A stretch of 64,000 nt of DNA from Xylogone sp. PMI_703 (taxonomy: Eukaryota; Ascomycota; Leotiomycetes): positions 2,232,001-2,296,000 of the forward strand of contig JAJTUQ010000004.1 in the NCBI GenBank assembly GCA_021399445.1. Direction: 5' to 3'. The notes beneath the pieces are model-generated. The model had not been told where the DNA came from. It worked only from the letters and a program-made list of their open reading frames with translations, and ran no database searches. The translations under genes were made by a program, and so were the position numbers. Of this stretch, positions 45,738-56,842 are shown piece after piece; position 1 is the first letter of the stretch; each line of letters begins with the position of its first letter.

Positions 45738-48002
45738 AAAGGGGGGGAAATTTCCTGTATATTGTTTGTGTCTACTGTGGGTATAATACGGGTGTAAGCT
45801 TATTGATGAGATACAATGTTCCAAAGTCAGTATGACTGGAGGTGAAATCTGTATAGGAGAAAGCCTACTAGGGATGCTTTAATTTAGTAATAGTTATACA
45901 CAGATGAGCAATTTATTCCTTCCAAGGGGAAAGGAAATTTGATGTTACCACTGATGAAGTTCCTTTCTTTATATTTGACATTGATTGGAGCACTAGCTCC
46001 CAGAAAGGATGGTCTCCACATTCCGAAAGAAACGTTCTGGCCAAGATGTTATGATGTGGGGCTACATGTGGGACTCTTACTTGAACTACTCTGACATCTT
46101 CTCGGAGATGACGGGTAGGTAAATTAAATTTCAGCCTGATTTATCTTTATTGTGATGCACCTTAGTGGTGTATGTATGTAGTCAGCCTGTATCGAAACTG
46201 GTATGCCTCTGAACCTAGCATATCAAGATATCGATATTATCGGACGAATGGGTGCCGAGTTTAGCAAGAAGGTATATCAAGATTGAGCCCAGTAATTGAT
46301 GAGAAAGAGATGTAACTAAGGTCTCCTTTATCCGTACACATATCACACACTCCACATCGCTATGATAGCTATGAATTCAGAGCTGGATCTCCTACCAAAG
46401 TCAACAAAGGGGCCGAGGTCATCGGCTGTAGAGGGTACCATATGTAATAAAAAGCATGGGTTGTATAGATATCTGCAGTGTTGTCACAAACTCCGGATGT
46501 GACCGAAAAAATTAGGGCAAACAAGGGATTCACTCAGTGACATTTAATCAAAAAGCGTACGGGGGCATAATTCATACGAATAGGCTAAGATGAAGGATGC
46601 GGGGAATCTGCAGGCGAGACTGTAACAGCTTAAGGTTATTCAAATTATCGTACCCGGATAAATCTGCCAGCTTTTTGTCTATTGGACCGGAAATTTTCAG
46701 TTGTTTCAATGGCACATCGTGTAAGGTGCTTACTCTCAACAACCGAAGTGCTTGTCGTGAAGAAGCTAATATGGATATTGGAGTTGTGTGAAGCGAGAGA
46801 GTTGAGAACTCTATACGACACGTTCCCCACATACCAAAGTTATGAGGCAGATTCTGTATATCGTAGTGCTTATCTCATTATCTTCGTCGATTGCTCTGTC
46901 TGTATTCAACTTTCTCGCCGTTCTTGGGAGACAGCGTTTGGACTGTATTCAGGAGCCTTGGGATATAGTAATGATAAGTCTGAAGTTGTATTATGGCCAA
47001 TCTAAATCGAGTTTGACCGAAATATTATGGCTGAGCTCGTATGGCTCATGGGTTAGCCTACTATTTTGGTATTCTTTGTTGTGTGGGATCTGGACATTAG
47101 TATTGTGTGGATCGAAAGTGCTCAGTTGTGGAAACCTTGAAAAAGGAACCAAAGGTGCACTCCTAGAGGGTAAATCGCTATACGACCCAGTATTTGTAAG
47201 GCCGCTGATAGGGAAGCTGAATGAAATATGCTGAGGGATGCCAAGCATTGGCGTAATATCGCCTCATTTGCTGGGTTCGCTTTCATTGTGCCGTACGGAG
47301 GCTTCGGGGATAGGTCTTCATCAACAGTAGCAGACAAGCTTATCCTACCTCTATTTGTTATTTAACTATCCTTCATAGTGCTCATTGACTGAATGCGCAA
47401 GTAGTTCTTGCTTCTGATGGAAATATTTATCAAGCCCAGATTCACGGTAGAAGTAAAAATCTTCTTGCACTATACATATACATCTAGTTTTCCTGCGTTA
47501 CAGCAAGCGAGCATCGACACTCCAAGGGACAGTTATTTGATGAAGAGTCTGTAATGGAAGTAGTTCTTGGCTACAAGGTTCAGCACTCAGCCTAATAAGG
47601 ATATATATTCTCTACCTGCAATCCAGGTAGCTGTTATCAACTGTCCAGAAGCTGATGACAGGTATCAGACCTAGTTAGTCTTGGCTTCGCCAAATAATTC
47701 GTGGTTTAATATATGGCCGTACTGTTCTTCTGCTCTAGCCAACTCAGCAATCTCTATGCTACCATTATATTGAAATCAACCTCAATGTCCGTGAATATAT
47801 TAATCTCCGGTAACTTGACCAGTAGATCTACTTCCCCACACATGTGTTACAGTGTCTGCTTGTACACAGTTGAGAGCATTGCCATAATACTCGATAAGAT
47901 GGAGATATATTTTGAAAGAGACTTTACTCTTACTTGATCATTTCTGGACCCATCGTCTTCACCACTTCTGGCAATTTCTTGTATACCTAAATTCAACTTG
48001 AA
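45738..48002. other. 2.3 kb region without a supported gene
   Basis: AT-rich. Short fragments look protein-like: about 35 codons from an ATG at 46014 (MVSTFRKKRSGQDVMMWGY), and a minus-strand leucine-rich stretch at 46572-46832. None joins to a family through good splice sites. They may be gene relics. No transposon ends or repeats were seen. Confidence 0.4.
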
Positions 48003-49427
48003 ATGAAGTTCTCATTGAAACTTGTAGCCTTAACGGCTATCACGCATTCTACAAATGTTCTTGCATTACTCAGATTCTCTTGCTCATCGCTCGTTACCGA
48101 GCGTCTTGACCCGTAAGCAAAGCTAAAGCGATTGTACTTGAACTTACTTGCTTATATACTGCAGTCTAGTCTTTCCTGGATCTAATCCGTCGCCACATGT
48201 ACATCAAGTAGTCGGAGGTGTATGTGCCAATCTCGATTCATAAAGGGGTTATCCTCAGCTAACCTGATGCTAGAACGCTTTCAACACAACTATGAACCCT
48301 GCCAATGACCTTCCTGGTCTCTCCACCTGCACTACCTGCACCTTTGCGGAGGATTTCTCCAATTACTGGACTGCTATTCTCTATTTCCGTGCTCGCAACG
48401 GGACCTTCCATCGTGTGTCACAGAAAGGCAATGTCGGATTCGAATCTGCAACTGGTGGTATGACGGTCTACTACTCTCCACCATATGATGGGAGCAAAGT
48501 CACCGCTTTCAAACCCGGGTTCCGCATGATTGTTGGAAACCCTATGTACCGGACAGCACAACAAGCTTCAATTTATCGTCAGCTTACATTTACATGCATG
48601 CAAAACCCATCTGATAGGACAAGCGAGACCACATCTATGCCAACAAAGCCTTGTCCTGCGGGCATTATGTCCAATATCCGTTTTCCAACCTGCTGGGATG
48701 GAGTCAACCTTGACAGTTCCGACCATCAGAGCCATGTTGCGTACCCAAGTAGCGGAACCTTTGAAAGCAATGGACCTTGTCCACCCACTCACCCAGTTAA
48801 GATACCTCAACTCTTCTACGAGGTCGTTTGGGACACCACAAAGTTTAACGACCCAAACCTCTGGCCCACTGATGGTTCGCAACCTTTTGTCTGGAGCTAC
48901 GGAGACCTGTGAGTTCTTTAACTCATTTGATATATATGACATAACTAACTTATCACTCACTCTTAGTACTGGTTATGGGACCCATGGTGACTATGTTTTC
49001 GGTTGGAAGGGCAATGCTCTTCAAACAGCTATGGACCAGAATTGTAACATCAACTGTCCGCCTCTCAAAACACAAGATATCTCCACAGGCAATCGATGTA
49101 CGAAAGCTACCGTAGTCAATGAACCCATCGACGGATGTAAGTTATGACCAAATATAAAAAAGATTCATGAATAAGTTGCTAACGGTGAATGACCTTGTAG
49201 GGCTTGCTGCTTTGCCTGGGAATAATCCTGTTGTACCAGATGGCCCTGGGCAGAGCACAACTCGTTCCACTACTGGTCCTACTTCCACAGCTGCACCACC
49301 ACCACCGAGTGGTGGTACTTCACCTCACTGGGGTCAGTGTGGAGGTCAAGGCTGGACAGGACCTACTGTTTGTGCCAGTGGATTTACTTGCACGTACTCT
49401 AATCAATGGTACTCTCAGTGTTTGTGA
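48003..49427 (+). CDS. Secreted DUF1996 protein with C-terminal CBM1
   Basis: Secreted fungal protein of 398 aa in five exons (48003-48112, 48165-48219, 48274-48908, 48967-49136, 49201-49427). Signal peptide about residues 1-23 (Lys near the start, hydrophobic core LVALTAITH, then NVLA). Residues about 25-300 form a DUF1996 domain. Its visible motifs are '[12 protein letters not shown]', '[16 protein letters not shown]', 'GFRMIVGNP', '[22 protein letters not shown]', '[16 protein letters not shown]', '[11 protein letters not shown]' and 'DQNCNINCP', with many paired Cys. A Ser/Thr/Pro linker with [10 protein letters not shown] and a final type 1 cellulose-binding domain (about residues 363-398: '[16 protein letters not shown]' with '[10 protein letters not shown]') follow. 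The protein therefore should bind crystalline cellulose outside the cell; the activity of DUF1996 is unproven. Confidence 0.93.
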
Positions 49428-49814
49428 GTGTGACCCAATGGATATGGTGTATGAGAATAAGAGGTAAAGGCTAGGTAAGATAAGATAAAGAGACGGATCG
49501 ACCGGAGTATGAGTATGTTATTGTTTTATACACGCCGTTTTTATTAGCCCTCTCTATATTAGAAGAAAACTTCGATGGCGGTAGTCAATATAGCTTTATT
49601 CATTCCTCTTGTGATTCTTTCACAATACTGTCATTCATGCGGAAGGCCCCTTGGAGCGCTTAAACATGGTATATATACTTTATATATTTTAACAATCCAT
49701 TGACTACGAGGAGAAATTGGAAAGACATCTAGATTAGCAGAATCTAATTGCTATTTGGCGCTGTTTTTGGTGGTAGGATAAGTCTTATTTCTGCAGCTAA
49801 TAGTTTACCAATCT
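49428..49814. other. Intergenic region
   Basis: 387 nt of AT-rich DNA between the convergent 3' ends of the DUF1996-CBM1 gene and the SDR gene. Nothing else was seen. Confidence 0.6.
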
Positions 49815-50570
49815 CTACCATGGGGGATTTTGACCTGTATAAAGGTCACTTCCCTCCACATAGATATCCCGAAATGCACCATTATCTTTGTCCTGCCTGG
49901 TATTCAAAATAATATCCACTACTCTATTTGCTCCCACTGCAGGTGGTAAATCCGCGTTGCTTCCCCCGAGATCTGTCTTCAGCCATCCAGGGCTAACAGC
50001 GACGACCGTGAAACCTTTGGGACCCAGTTCTTGTGCATATTGAACCGTTAGCATATTCAATGCTGCCTTGGAGACTTTATAAGAGATAAATGGGTTTGCC
50101 GCAAAGCAAGAGCTTAAACCGATAGAGCCAACGGTACTTGAAATGTTGATAATTTTCTTTTCTCTCCCTTTACTGAGCTGCGGTAAGAATGCCGAAGTAA
50201 CCAAGTGGACACCAGACACATTAACTGAGAAAGCTTCCTCCAAGTCCGAAATTTTTGTTGCGCTAGCAAGAGCTGGTTGGGACTGTATGCCTGCGTTGTT
50301 AATTATGACATCTAGTCCTTGTTTGGGCCCCAGCTGCTTTTCAACCTCAGTAGCAGCTGCAATAATACTAAATTCGTTGCTAACATCTAACTCTATAAAA
50401 TGAACCCGGCCACTAGAGTTTTCAATGATTTCTGCTAAAGGAGGCGTTGGAGAAGAACTCCGTGCAGTAGCAAATATCTTTCCAACTGTTGATGCTGGTA
50501 AGGAGACCAAGGATCTGACGAGTTCTAGGCCCAGCCCACGGGATGTACCGGTTATAAGATATGAAGACAT
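49815..50570 (-). CDS. Short-chain dehydrogenase/reductase (SDR)
   Basis: Classical SDR of 251 aa, single exon, NAD(P)H-dependent carbonyl reductase or dehydrogenase. Cofactor motif 'TGTSRGLG' at residues 8-15, 'NNAGIQ' near 91, catalytic Ser144/145 in 'INISSTVGS', Tyr164 and Lys168 in 'SYKVSKAALN'. The 'SPGWLKTDLGG' segment near 193-203 and a compact C-terminus are like sepiapterin-reductase/C-factor-type fungal SDRs. The sequence is intact. A TATA-like element is visible on this strand at 50638-50646. It is next to a 4-TM hydroxylaminobenzene-mutase-like gene on the same strand, 438 nt upstream. Confidence 0.92.
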   Translation of the reverse strand: MSSYLITGTSRGLGLELVRSLVSLPASTVGKIFATARSSSPTPPLAEIIENSSGRVHFIELDVSNEFSIIAAATEVEKQLGPKQGLDVIINNAGIQSQPALASATKISDLEEAFSVNVSGVHLVTSAFLPQLSKGREKKIINISSTVGSIGLSSCFAANPFISYKVSKAALNMLTVQYAQELGPKGFTVVAVSPGWLKTDLGGSNADLPPAVGANRVVDIILNTRQDKDNGAFRDIYVEGSDLYTGQNPPW

Positions 50571-51008
50571 TGTGAAGGATATTACGAGATGAGTCTGACA
50601 ATTCTCTTGAATACTAAATGAGAAAATGCAGCTGGATCTTTATATAGAGAACTTTGCATGTGGATACACCATACATTGGACTCGGCGTTATGTTATGTCC
50701 GACTGCTTGCGAGGTAGTGTACAGACTTTACGGCGCAGCTTTCTCTACTCTGTATTAAAGCGGGACTGTCAAGGATTCTATTGTGTAGGCGAGACGTAAA
50801 GTGTTACTCTTAGTCAAAAGAAGGGAAGGACCTTACTGGATATACCTAGTAGGTCGTAATTTCCGTTGCCGTTGGCCTCCGGTTTCGATCTTTCCAGGTA
50901 CCTGCATATCTGTGTTTACGTTATTTTGGGAAGGGATTATGTACTTGAAATGATTTCAGACTTCTCTTTTTGTTATATATGAACTGTCCTGGATTTAAAT
51001 CTCGAATT
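50571..51008. other. Intergenic region
   Basis: 438 nt, AT-rich, carrying the SDR promoter and the 3' end of the next gene. No gene was seen. Confidence 0.6.
50638..50646 (-). promoter_or_regulatory. TATA box of the SDR gene
   Basis: TATATAAAG reads on the minus strand about 70 nt upstream of the ATG at 50570, a normal distance. Confidence 0.55.
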
Positions 51009-51525
51009 TTACATTAGCCCATTAAATAGGACAACCCATGCACACGCATTTCCAATTGCAGAGACATAATGTGTGACACCTACAATGGCCTCTTTCCATG
51101 GTGTACTTCCTGGTGCCTTGGCCGCTTCGGCAGCCTTGATATCATGTCAGTAGTGATCAACATACAACTATTGTCGAAATAGCACTGAATGTGCCACTAT
51201 TTTGAAATTTTATACATAGGATACTCACAATCGGAAGTACTTTCTTTGCTCCCCAATAAGCCGCAGCACACTCCGAGAGTACCATGGGCCATACTACCCA
51301 AATTCCCCAGTACACTACGGATGATTTTAAAGGACCAATGTCTTTCATACTTTCCACAAGCGTGCCGGCGACAATTGCCATTGTTCCTGTGGCAGCCGCC
51401 TGAATATGTGCAGTAAGCGCGAGACGTCTGTACGGTGCACTCTCTATGAAGCACCCCCACCCACAGCCAAAGAGATATAGGGAAGAACCAAGGCGAAAAA
51501 GGTCAAGTTTCAGATTTGAATTCAT
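51009..51525 (-). CDS. Hydroxylaminobenzene-mutase-like 4-TM membrane protein
   Basis: Two exons, 51525-51229 and 51134-51009, with a 94-nt intron (GTGAGT donor, CAAG acceptor, phase 0), encode 140 aa. Four hydrophobic helices are visible: about 10-26, 40-62, 68-92, and 118-138. Conserved-looking residues: 'RRLALTAHIQAAATGTMAIV' in helix 2; 'WGAKKVLPI' after helix 3; 'WKEAIVGVTHYVSAIGN' before helix 4. This layout resembles bacterial HabA/HabB hydroxylaminobenzene mutases, which rearrange hydroxylaminobenzene to 2-aminophenol. No intact family motif proves activity. It neighbours an SDR. Splicing across the exon border was chosen because it restores the C-terminal helix. Fungal members of this family are uncharacterised as far as I know. 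Confidence 0.6.
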
Positions 51526-52408
51526 ATTTGCGGGTAACAGGGAGAAAGAGTCTAGTTTAGTAGGATGACGGACCCCTTATGAATGTTTGGCGATGTGAAA
51601 ATGAAAGTGCTACTATTGCTACCACGGTATATTGCTTTTGATTAAGGATGGCAGAGTAAAAGGTTATTATATGTTTTATGAAGCACAACTTGAACCTGAT
51701 GGGGTGCGTTTTGAACCTAGTCTGATTCAAAAGGCTAATCGCAAGTGATCTTCTTTCGATCCGTAGATACCCATTGTCGATAGCCTATTAGAGTGACACG
51801 GCCGCACCGACTCTTTCTGCAGAGGATTATTTGCTGAGAAAAAAAGCTAATATGAGTGCTTCCACTCTCGGGTCCGAGCTACTCTAGACCAACTTTGTCA
51901 TGAAGGGGAAGTACTCTAATCACTGGCTAATACCAGGTGGTCGCGCGTTGAGCACTGTCCGGATCTACATAACACGGAGACTGTAAGAGCAGTGAGGAGC
52001 GGCAGAACCGATGGAGCCAATCAGCCTCTCAGATGCTTAATTATTGAGGAGAGGGCTTTGGGCGTCTCTCGTTTGTGGCTCCCGCTGTGGCGGCGCAGCT
52101 GGTAATAAGAAAGACATTCCTGATTTCCAGTGCTCATCTGCCGAGCCACCACGGCACTGTTGTGCAGCGTCGCCAAAATGCTCCATTTGAACCTTCTTTT
52201 ACCTTGGTGAGACTTTGCAATACTTTCTCTCTACTCAAATTCACATTTTTCATGTTTGATCAATGCCCTTACTGCTAACAGCGCCGTGATTTGTCTTGAC
52301 GAGCACTCTGGAGCCAGTTGTCAGTGGCATGTGGCATGTTGATAGCGTGCTCTTAGACATAAGACGGAAGGTGGTCTCAAGAAGGGCATAACATCAACAA
52401 CAATCAAG
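51526..52408. other. Divergent intergenic region
   Basis: About 0.9 kb between divergent starts; it carries promoters for both neighbours. No gene is supported; the frame at 52075-52278 lacks family features. Confidence 0.5.
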
Positions 52409-53630
52409 ATGGTACGTTATACTCATATTCATAGTATTGTATGTGCCGATATTGACTCTAATATGAGAATACTGGACCGCCAAAAGGCCCTCCCTATCCT
52501 CCCACTACGGCAGGTCTGGGAGGCACACCTTCACTAGGCCTTGATGTTCCCGTCACAGCTGTGTTCTTGGCGCTTTTCATCGTTGGGGCTATTGTCAATA
52601 TGGCAATACTACAAATCAATCGAAAAAGAGATCACAAGTTTCTCTTTTCCGGTGTCATGTTTGGGTTCTGCATGGCTCGAATCACAACTTGCGTGATGCG
52701 CATTGTATGGGCTAACCGCCTAACAAATGCAAGAGTACGTATTTAATGATAGTTTTTCCCCCAAGTGCTCCTTGACGATTTGACTGGATTTACTATCCAA
52801 TTCACCCAGCTTTGCAGCAACTACAAGAGTGAAAGACTCAGCATTTCAACCTCCTTCGACGATACTTATTGACTACCAATGAGGTTACTGCTAACCGAAA
52901 TATCCTCTAGATAGCTATTGCTGCTCAGATATTCGTATTTGCTGGGGTGATACTTATATTTATCATCAATTTGGTCTTTGCATTGCGTCTACTCCGTGCT
53001 TTACATCCTGATATTGGGTAAGCCTCCGCTGAGAAACTATACCGTGGAAGCAGCCGTGCTGACAGCAGTTGCTTTGCAAGATGGAAGAGATTGATATCTC
53101 TCATATGCTATGCCTACATAGCCAGCATTATTCTGGTGCTGGCTGCATTGATAACTTGCACGGTCCAGTCCTTCTATACCCTTTCACACAACACCCGCCG
53201 TATAGACCACGATGTGCAATTATTCGGAGCTACATACTATGCCGTCACAGCGTTTCTCCCCATTCCAATTGTTTTGATTAGCTGGGCAACCCACCACAAA
53301 TCCAAAGCGGATCACTTTGGCTCTGGATCAGTGCATGGGAAGATTGTGCTTCTTCTCTTCACGAGCACGATTCTCACTTTAGGCGCAGCATTCCGGGCCG
53401 GAACCAACTTCTATCCGCGACCAGTCAATGATCCAGCATGGTACCATAGCAAAGCTTGTTTCTACATCTTTAATTTTACGATCGAAGTGATTGTTGTATA
53501 TAGTCTGATCATCTGGCGATTCGATAAGAGGTTTCACATCCCTGATGGAGCAAATAGCCCGGGTGATTATAGGAGAGGGCAAATGCCGTTGTCGAACATA
53601 CCGGAAATACTAGAGACTGAGAAGCTATGA
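52409..53630 (+). CDS. DUF3112 multi-pass membrane protein (ATG-only first coding exon)
   Basis: Fungal integral membrane protein of the DUF3112 family, 308 aa, about seven helices, function unknown. Exons 52409-52411 (just ATG), 52468-52734, 52911-53017 and 53081-53630; the total is an exact multiple of three. Reading starts 'MNTGPPKGPPYPPTT', then 'LDVPVTAVFLALFIVG', 'RKRDHKFLFSG', 'GFCMARITTCVMRIVWA', 'IAAQIFVFAGVILIFIIN', 'TVQSFYTLSHNTRRID', 'AFRAGTNFYPRPVNDPAWYHS' and 'KACFYIFNFTIEVIVVY'. These strings are family hallmarks. The first ATG sits right before GTACGT, so the first intron directly follows the start codon. C-terminal tail is hydrophilic. No disruption was seen. Confidence 0.88.
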
Positions 53631-54158
53631 TTGCAAATATCAAATCCCTTTTGGAATTGTATCTTTTATACCTAGTCTATTCAAATTGTATAGAGCTCCC
53701 TGCAACAACAACCCTCGTATCTCAGGTGTTCGCCATTTGGCATGGGGTCCTGTATGTACAGTATTAGGTTACTAGCGGCCATGTGCTTATTATTTTTTGC
53801 GAGCTTTGAATGAGGGAGATTGATTATAGAATCTGTTAAAAGATAGAATATACTCGATCATTATTAGTATTTTCGAATCGTTTGATACTTCTGGTGCTGC
53901 AGATTGCATAGGCCCCATGTCGTTCATTATTGCCAGGGGTGGGGCATCTCTGGGCAATTCCCGCAGAGATCTCCACCGATGACAATTCATCTCTTAAGAC
54001 CTCGGCCATGTTTTACAAATGTTGTCTTTTGCTTCTCTGAATTACTAGAATAATCTTTCTTCTCTTGGCCTGCTTGTATTGGATTCTTGGTCATCGGATT
54101 TCAACTCATCTCACCGTAGCCGTCACTCTCCGGACGTAGAGGGACCCAAGACCCAAGG
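53631..54158. other. Intergenic region
   Basis: 528 nt of AT-rich DNA between two genes on the + strand, with the promoter of the cupin gene at its right end. Nothing else was seen. Confidence 0.6.
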
Positions 54159-54674
54159 ATGGCTGCAAACCCACCTGCTCGCCGAATCATTACCGGCCAC
54201 ACTCCAGAAGGTAAAGCAACAATCATCTCCGACAAGCTCCTATCACCTGTCAGTCCTGCTGCTCCTACCGATTTGTCCCACGATGCTTCCAAGGGCGGGT
54301 TCATCAACCTCTGGCGAACAGATGGCTTCCCTGCGAATGTGAACGGCGAGCCCAAAGAATCCCACGGTGCCGCGGTTCCTATTTCAGACTCTACCGATAC
54401 CATCATCCGTATCGTAGATCTTGCTCCAGGAGTAAGCGTGCCGATGCATCGGACAATTAGCAATGATGTAGTTCACGTTACCAAGGGCGAGTTGACACTG
54501 GAATTGGATGATGGGGTAGAGACTGTCTTGAAGGCAGGGGATACGTGTGTGCAGAGAGGCACCGTTCACGCCTGGCACAATCGAACATCAGAGATGGTGA
54601 GGGGTTTCTTCGTTATGATGCCCGGCACGGAAGCGGTGGTCGAGGGGAAGAAGCTCGCTCCAGTTGATATTTAG
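54159..54674 (+). CDS. Cupin-domain protein
   Basis: Single-exon 171-aa protein with a one-domain cupin (Cupin_2) fold. It begins 'MAANPPARRIITGHTPEGKA', which is the normal start of this small fungal family. The cupin barrel spans about residues 85-160: 'LAPGVSVPMHRT', 'SNDVVHVTKGELTLELDDG', 'VLKAGDTCVQRGTVHAWHN'. His101 and His107-like positions plus the final His may bind a metal. Relatives are found near natural-product genes and act as isomerases, cyclases or are uncharacterised. Intact, with no signal peptide. Its neighbour to the right is a second 2OG-oxygenase-like gene. Confidence 0.88.
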   Translation: MAANPPARRIITGHTPEGKATIISDKLLSPVSPAAPTDLSHDASKGGFINLWRTDGFPANVNGEPKESHGAAVPISDSTDTIIRIVDLAPGVSVPMHRTISNDVVHVTKGELTLELDDGVETVLKAGDTCVQRGTVHAWHNRTSEMVRGFFVMMPGTEAVVEGKKLAPVDI

Positions 54675-55301
54675 GAAGCCAATAACTCCAATGAAAGAAG
54701 AAGTCTACATATGGATCGCACTATATAGAGATGAGCGTATGTCATAGGTGATAAAAATGACCTATGTGAAAATTGAGGAGGCCTAATCTAGAAATCAGTT
54801 GCATGGAATGTACATGGTACAATACCTATATGAAGCATTGGGAATTGAAAGAAAGGCATCGCTCATTTTAGATGTTACGTTTTCAAGTTATATATATTAT
54901 ATAATCTGAGATGCTACACGATGCCTGCTTGCATATGCCCAGACTTTCCCTGCGCAGATCAGTTCCAGACTTTCCATTATGCAGAGCTAGGGAACCACAG
55001 TGCTGGGCTTCAGCGATGCTCTCCCATCCTGTATAAATAAGGTAAATGTATGGCCTCTATACCCATAGAGTTTAGGAGGGACTCTTCATGCTCATCAAAG
55101 TGAACCTTATTATCTAAGCACTGACATCAATCGTAGTTATGATAGAGTGCACTATATAGTTACTACTCTCTAAAGCTGAGAAAACACATGCATAACATCT
55201 AAGCTACGGCAAGTGAAGTGAATGCTAACATCACACCTGAACTTCTCCCATTATAGGAACCAAAAGCCGGATCATTAAGATATCCTACTCGAATTCTTTC
55301 T
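54675..55301. other. Convergent intergenic region
   Basis: 627 nt, AT-rich, between the stops of convergent genes. Nothing else was seen. Confidence 0.6.
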
Positions 55302-56842
55302 CTACTCTCGTGGAAAGGCCATCAGAATGGCGCAACGTGAATATATTGTGTCCGTGCTTGTATCATTGCCATACTGTTTTAATAGAATTAGTCGAATACC
55401 TAAGGATAGTGGCCTGAATAGAGTACTCACTGCCAGGTGCACTATCTGGAGCTCAGAATCCGCCGGTTGTGTAAGCCACCGAATTGGCTGAGAGCTGAAA
55501 TTACCCCAACCCTTCAGGATCCTATCGTAGTCATCCCATGTCTCTACGGTGCCGCTAGTGCCCTTGAGGCCAAACTTGCGTCCGATAACCCATGGGGAAG
55601 TTTTCCCGCTGTCCTCGCTGTAGGGTTCCGATTCCTCGTACATGTTTCCATCCCCGTCTCTTACTATAATTGGTGCAATCTGGGGATGGAGATTCAGCGA
55701 TTGGAATATTTCCCATAGCACCGCGTCAACGCCTTTGAGAGTGTCCGGTAAAGGTGTCTCTCCGTTGTGGTTGTAGGCGTAGACGTGCGAGCACCAGAAG
55801 CCGAGCATCCCGCCTATATGTCATGAAAGCGAATCAATGTATCTTCATTTTACTAGATGGGTAGCGAGAACCCTTACCTTGACCGTCAAAAGGATCCTGG
55901 ATCAAAATGTTCTTGATAGCATGAAAAAGGGGTAGTTGTGCCGGGTCCAGCGTCGGAGAGACACCAGTCAGACGCCCAGCACCGCGTACAGCATACAAGT
56001 TGTAGGTCAGGGTTAGTCGATGTCCGCCGGTGACCTCCAGGACCTCGTGTTTGCAGTCACTATAAAAAAGCGGCCCACTGAATTGCGGTGTCTGCACCGC
56101 TGCTCCAGTCAAATGTCATCTCTTCTTTCTTATGGCGGACCAAGAGCTGGCCTCCCTCATGCTTTACGGGGAGGCAAATCACAAGGGACCCAAACTGAGA
56201 CGAGGAACGGGGGGTATCGACATGCGGCTTAAACTTGCCTGAGGGACCTGAATATACCTAATTCACAATCTAGTTAGCTAGAGCATATCTCGGCATTCAT
56301 AGAGGCTTGCTTGGACTTGCATTAAGTTTATACAGTTCAGCTCGAACGGCACGACAGGTGGTCGAATCGATAACGCTCGGCAACAACACCTGAGCACCAG
56401 CGTCAATGCTACCCAATGAGTAGGGATCAAAGGTAGTGCAAAAGTTCGTCGGATCCATCTTGAGGGCCTTGCGATAGCTCTCATCATAGACGTCCTGGCC
56501 ACCGCGACCGAAGGTAGCCGGTTGGGAGTGTTGAAACAGTCGAAGCATGTCAGCCTCTGGTGCTAGTGGCAGGGTGAGTTTGGCAGGAGTAGTTTGGTCA
56601 TCCGCCGTTCCAGGCGTATCCCAGCGAATAGTGACAGGAGGCGATCTTCTCTGCTCATCTATGTCTGAGCTCTGAGAGGCAGTCTCGCTCTGTTCCTCGG
56701 GTTGTTGGTCAGCTACCGGAAATCCGGCGATAGGAACTCGGCCACCACAGGCGAAAAGATGAGTCTGGTTTGCTAGAATCGCCTTGAGCTCTTCGAGAGA
56801 CTCCTCTTTGTTGGAATTTTGTGCTGGCTTAGATTCGGCCAT
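55302..56842 (-). pseudogene. 2OG-Fe(II) oxygenase-like gene with a homopolymer frameshift
   Basis: Model: exons 56842-56321, 56257-55878, 55813-55431 and 55373-55302, which would sum to 451 aa if one base is removed. Iron-site motifs are visible in exon 2: 'GKFKPHVDTPRS' (His and Asp of HxD), 'YSDCKHEVLEVTGGHRLTL' (second His, and 2OG-binding Arg). 'LVICLPVKHEGGQLLVRH' lies between. The reading breaks at the T6 run (A6 on the + strand, 56064-56069): five T would continue the frame into 'YSDCKHEV', six give a stop soon after. The phase of exon 2 (380 nt, one over) independently shows one extra base. Intron 1 has a GC donor (GCAAGT). A reading extended to 56860 would use TTG, so ATG 56842 was chosen. 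Either a recent pseudogene or a homopolymer assembly error. Confidence 0.78.

Noticed and set aside
46014..46290. Short protein-like exons (MVSTFRKKRSGQDV and a second piece)
   Set aside because: Only about 35 codons, a weak splice donor, and no downstream continuation.
46572..47337. Minus-strand leucine-rich frames suggesting an F-box/LRR relic
   Set aside because: The Leu periodicity is weak and the pieces do not connect; insufficient for a pseudogene call.
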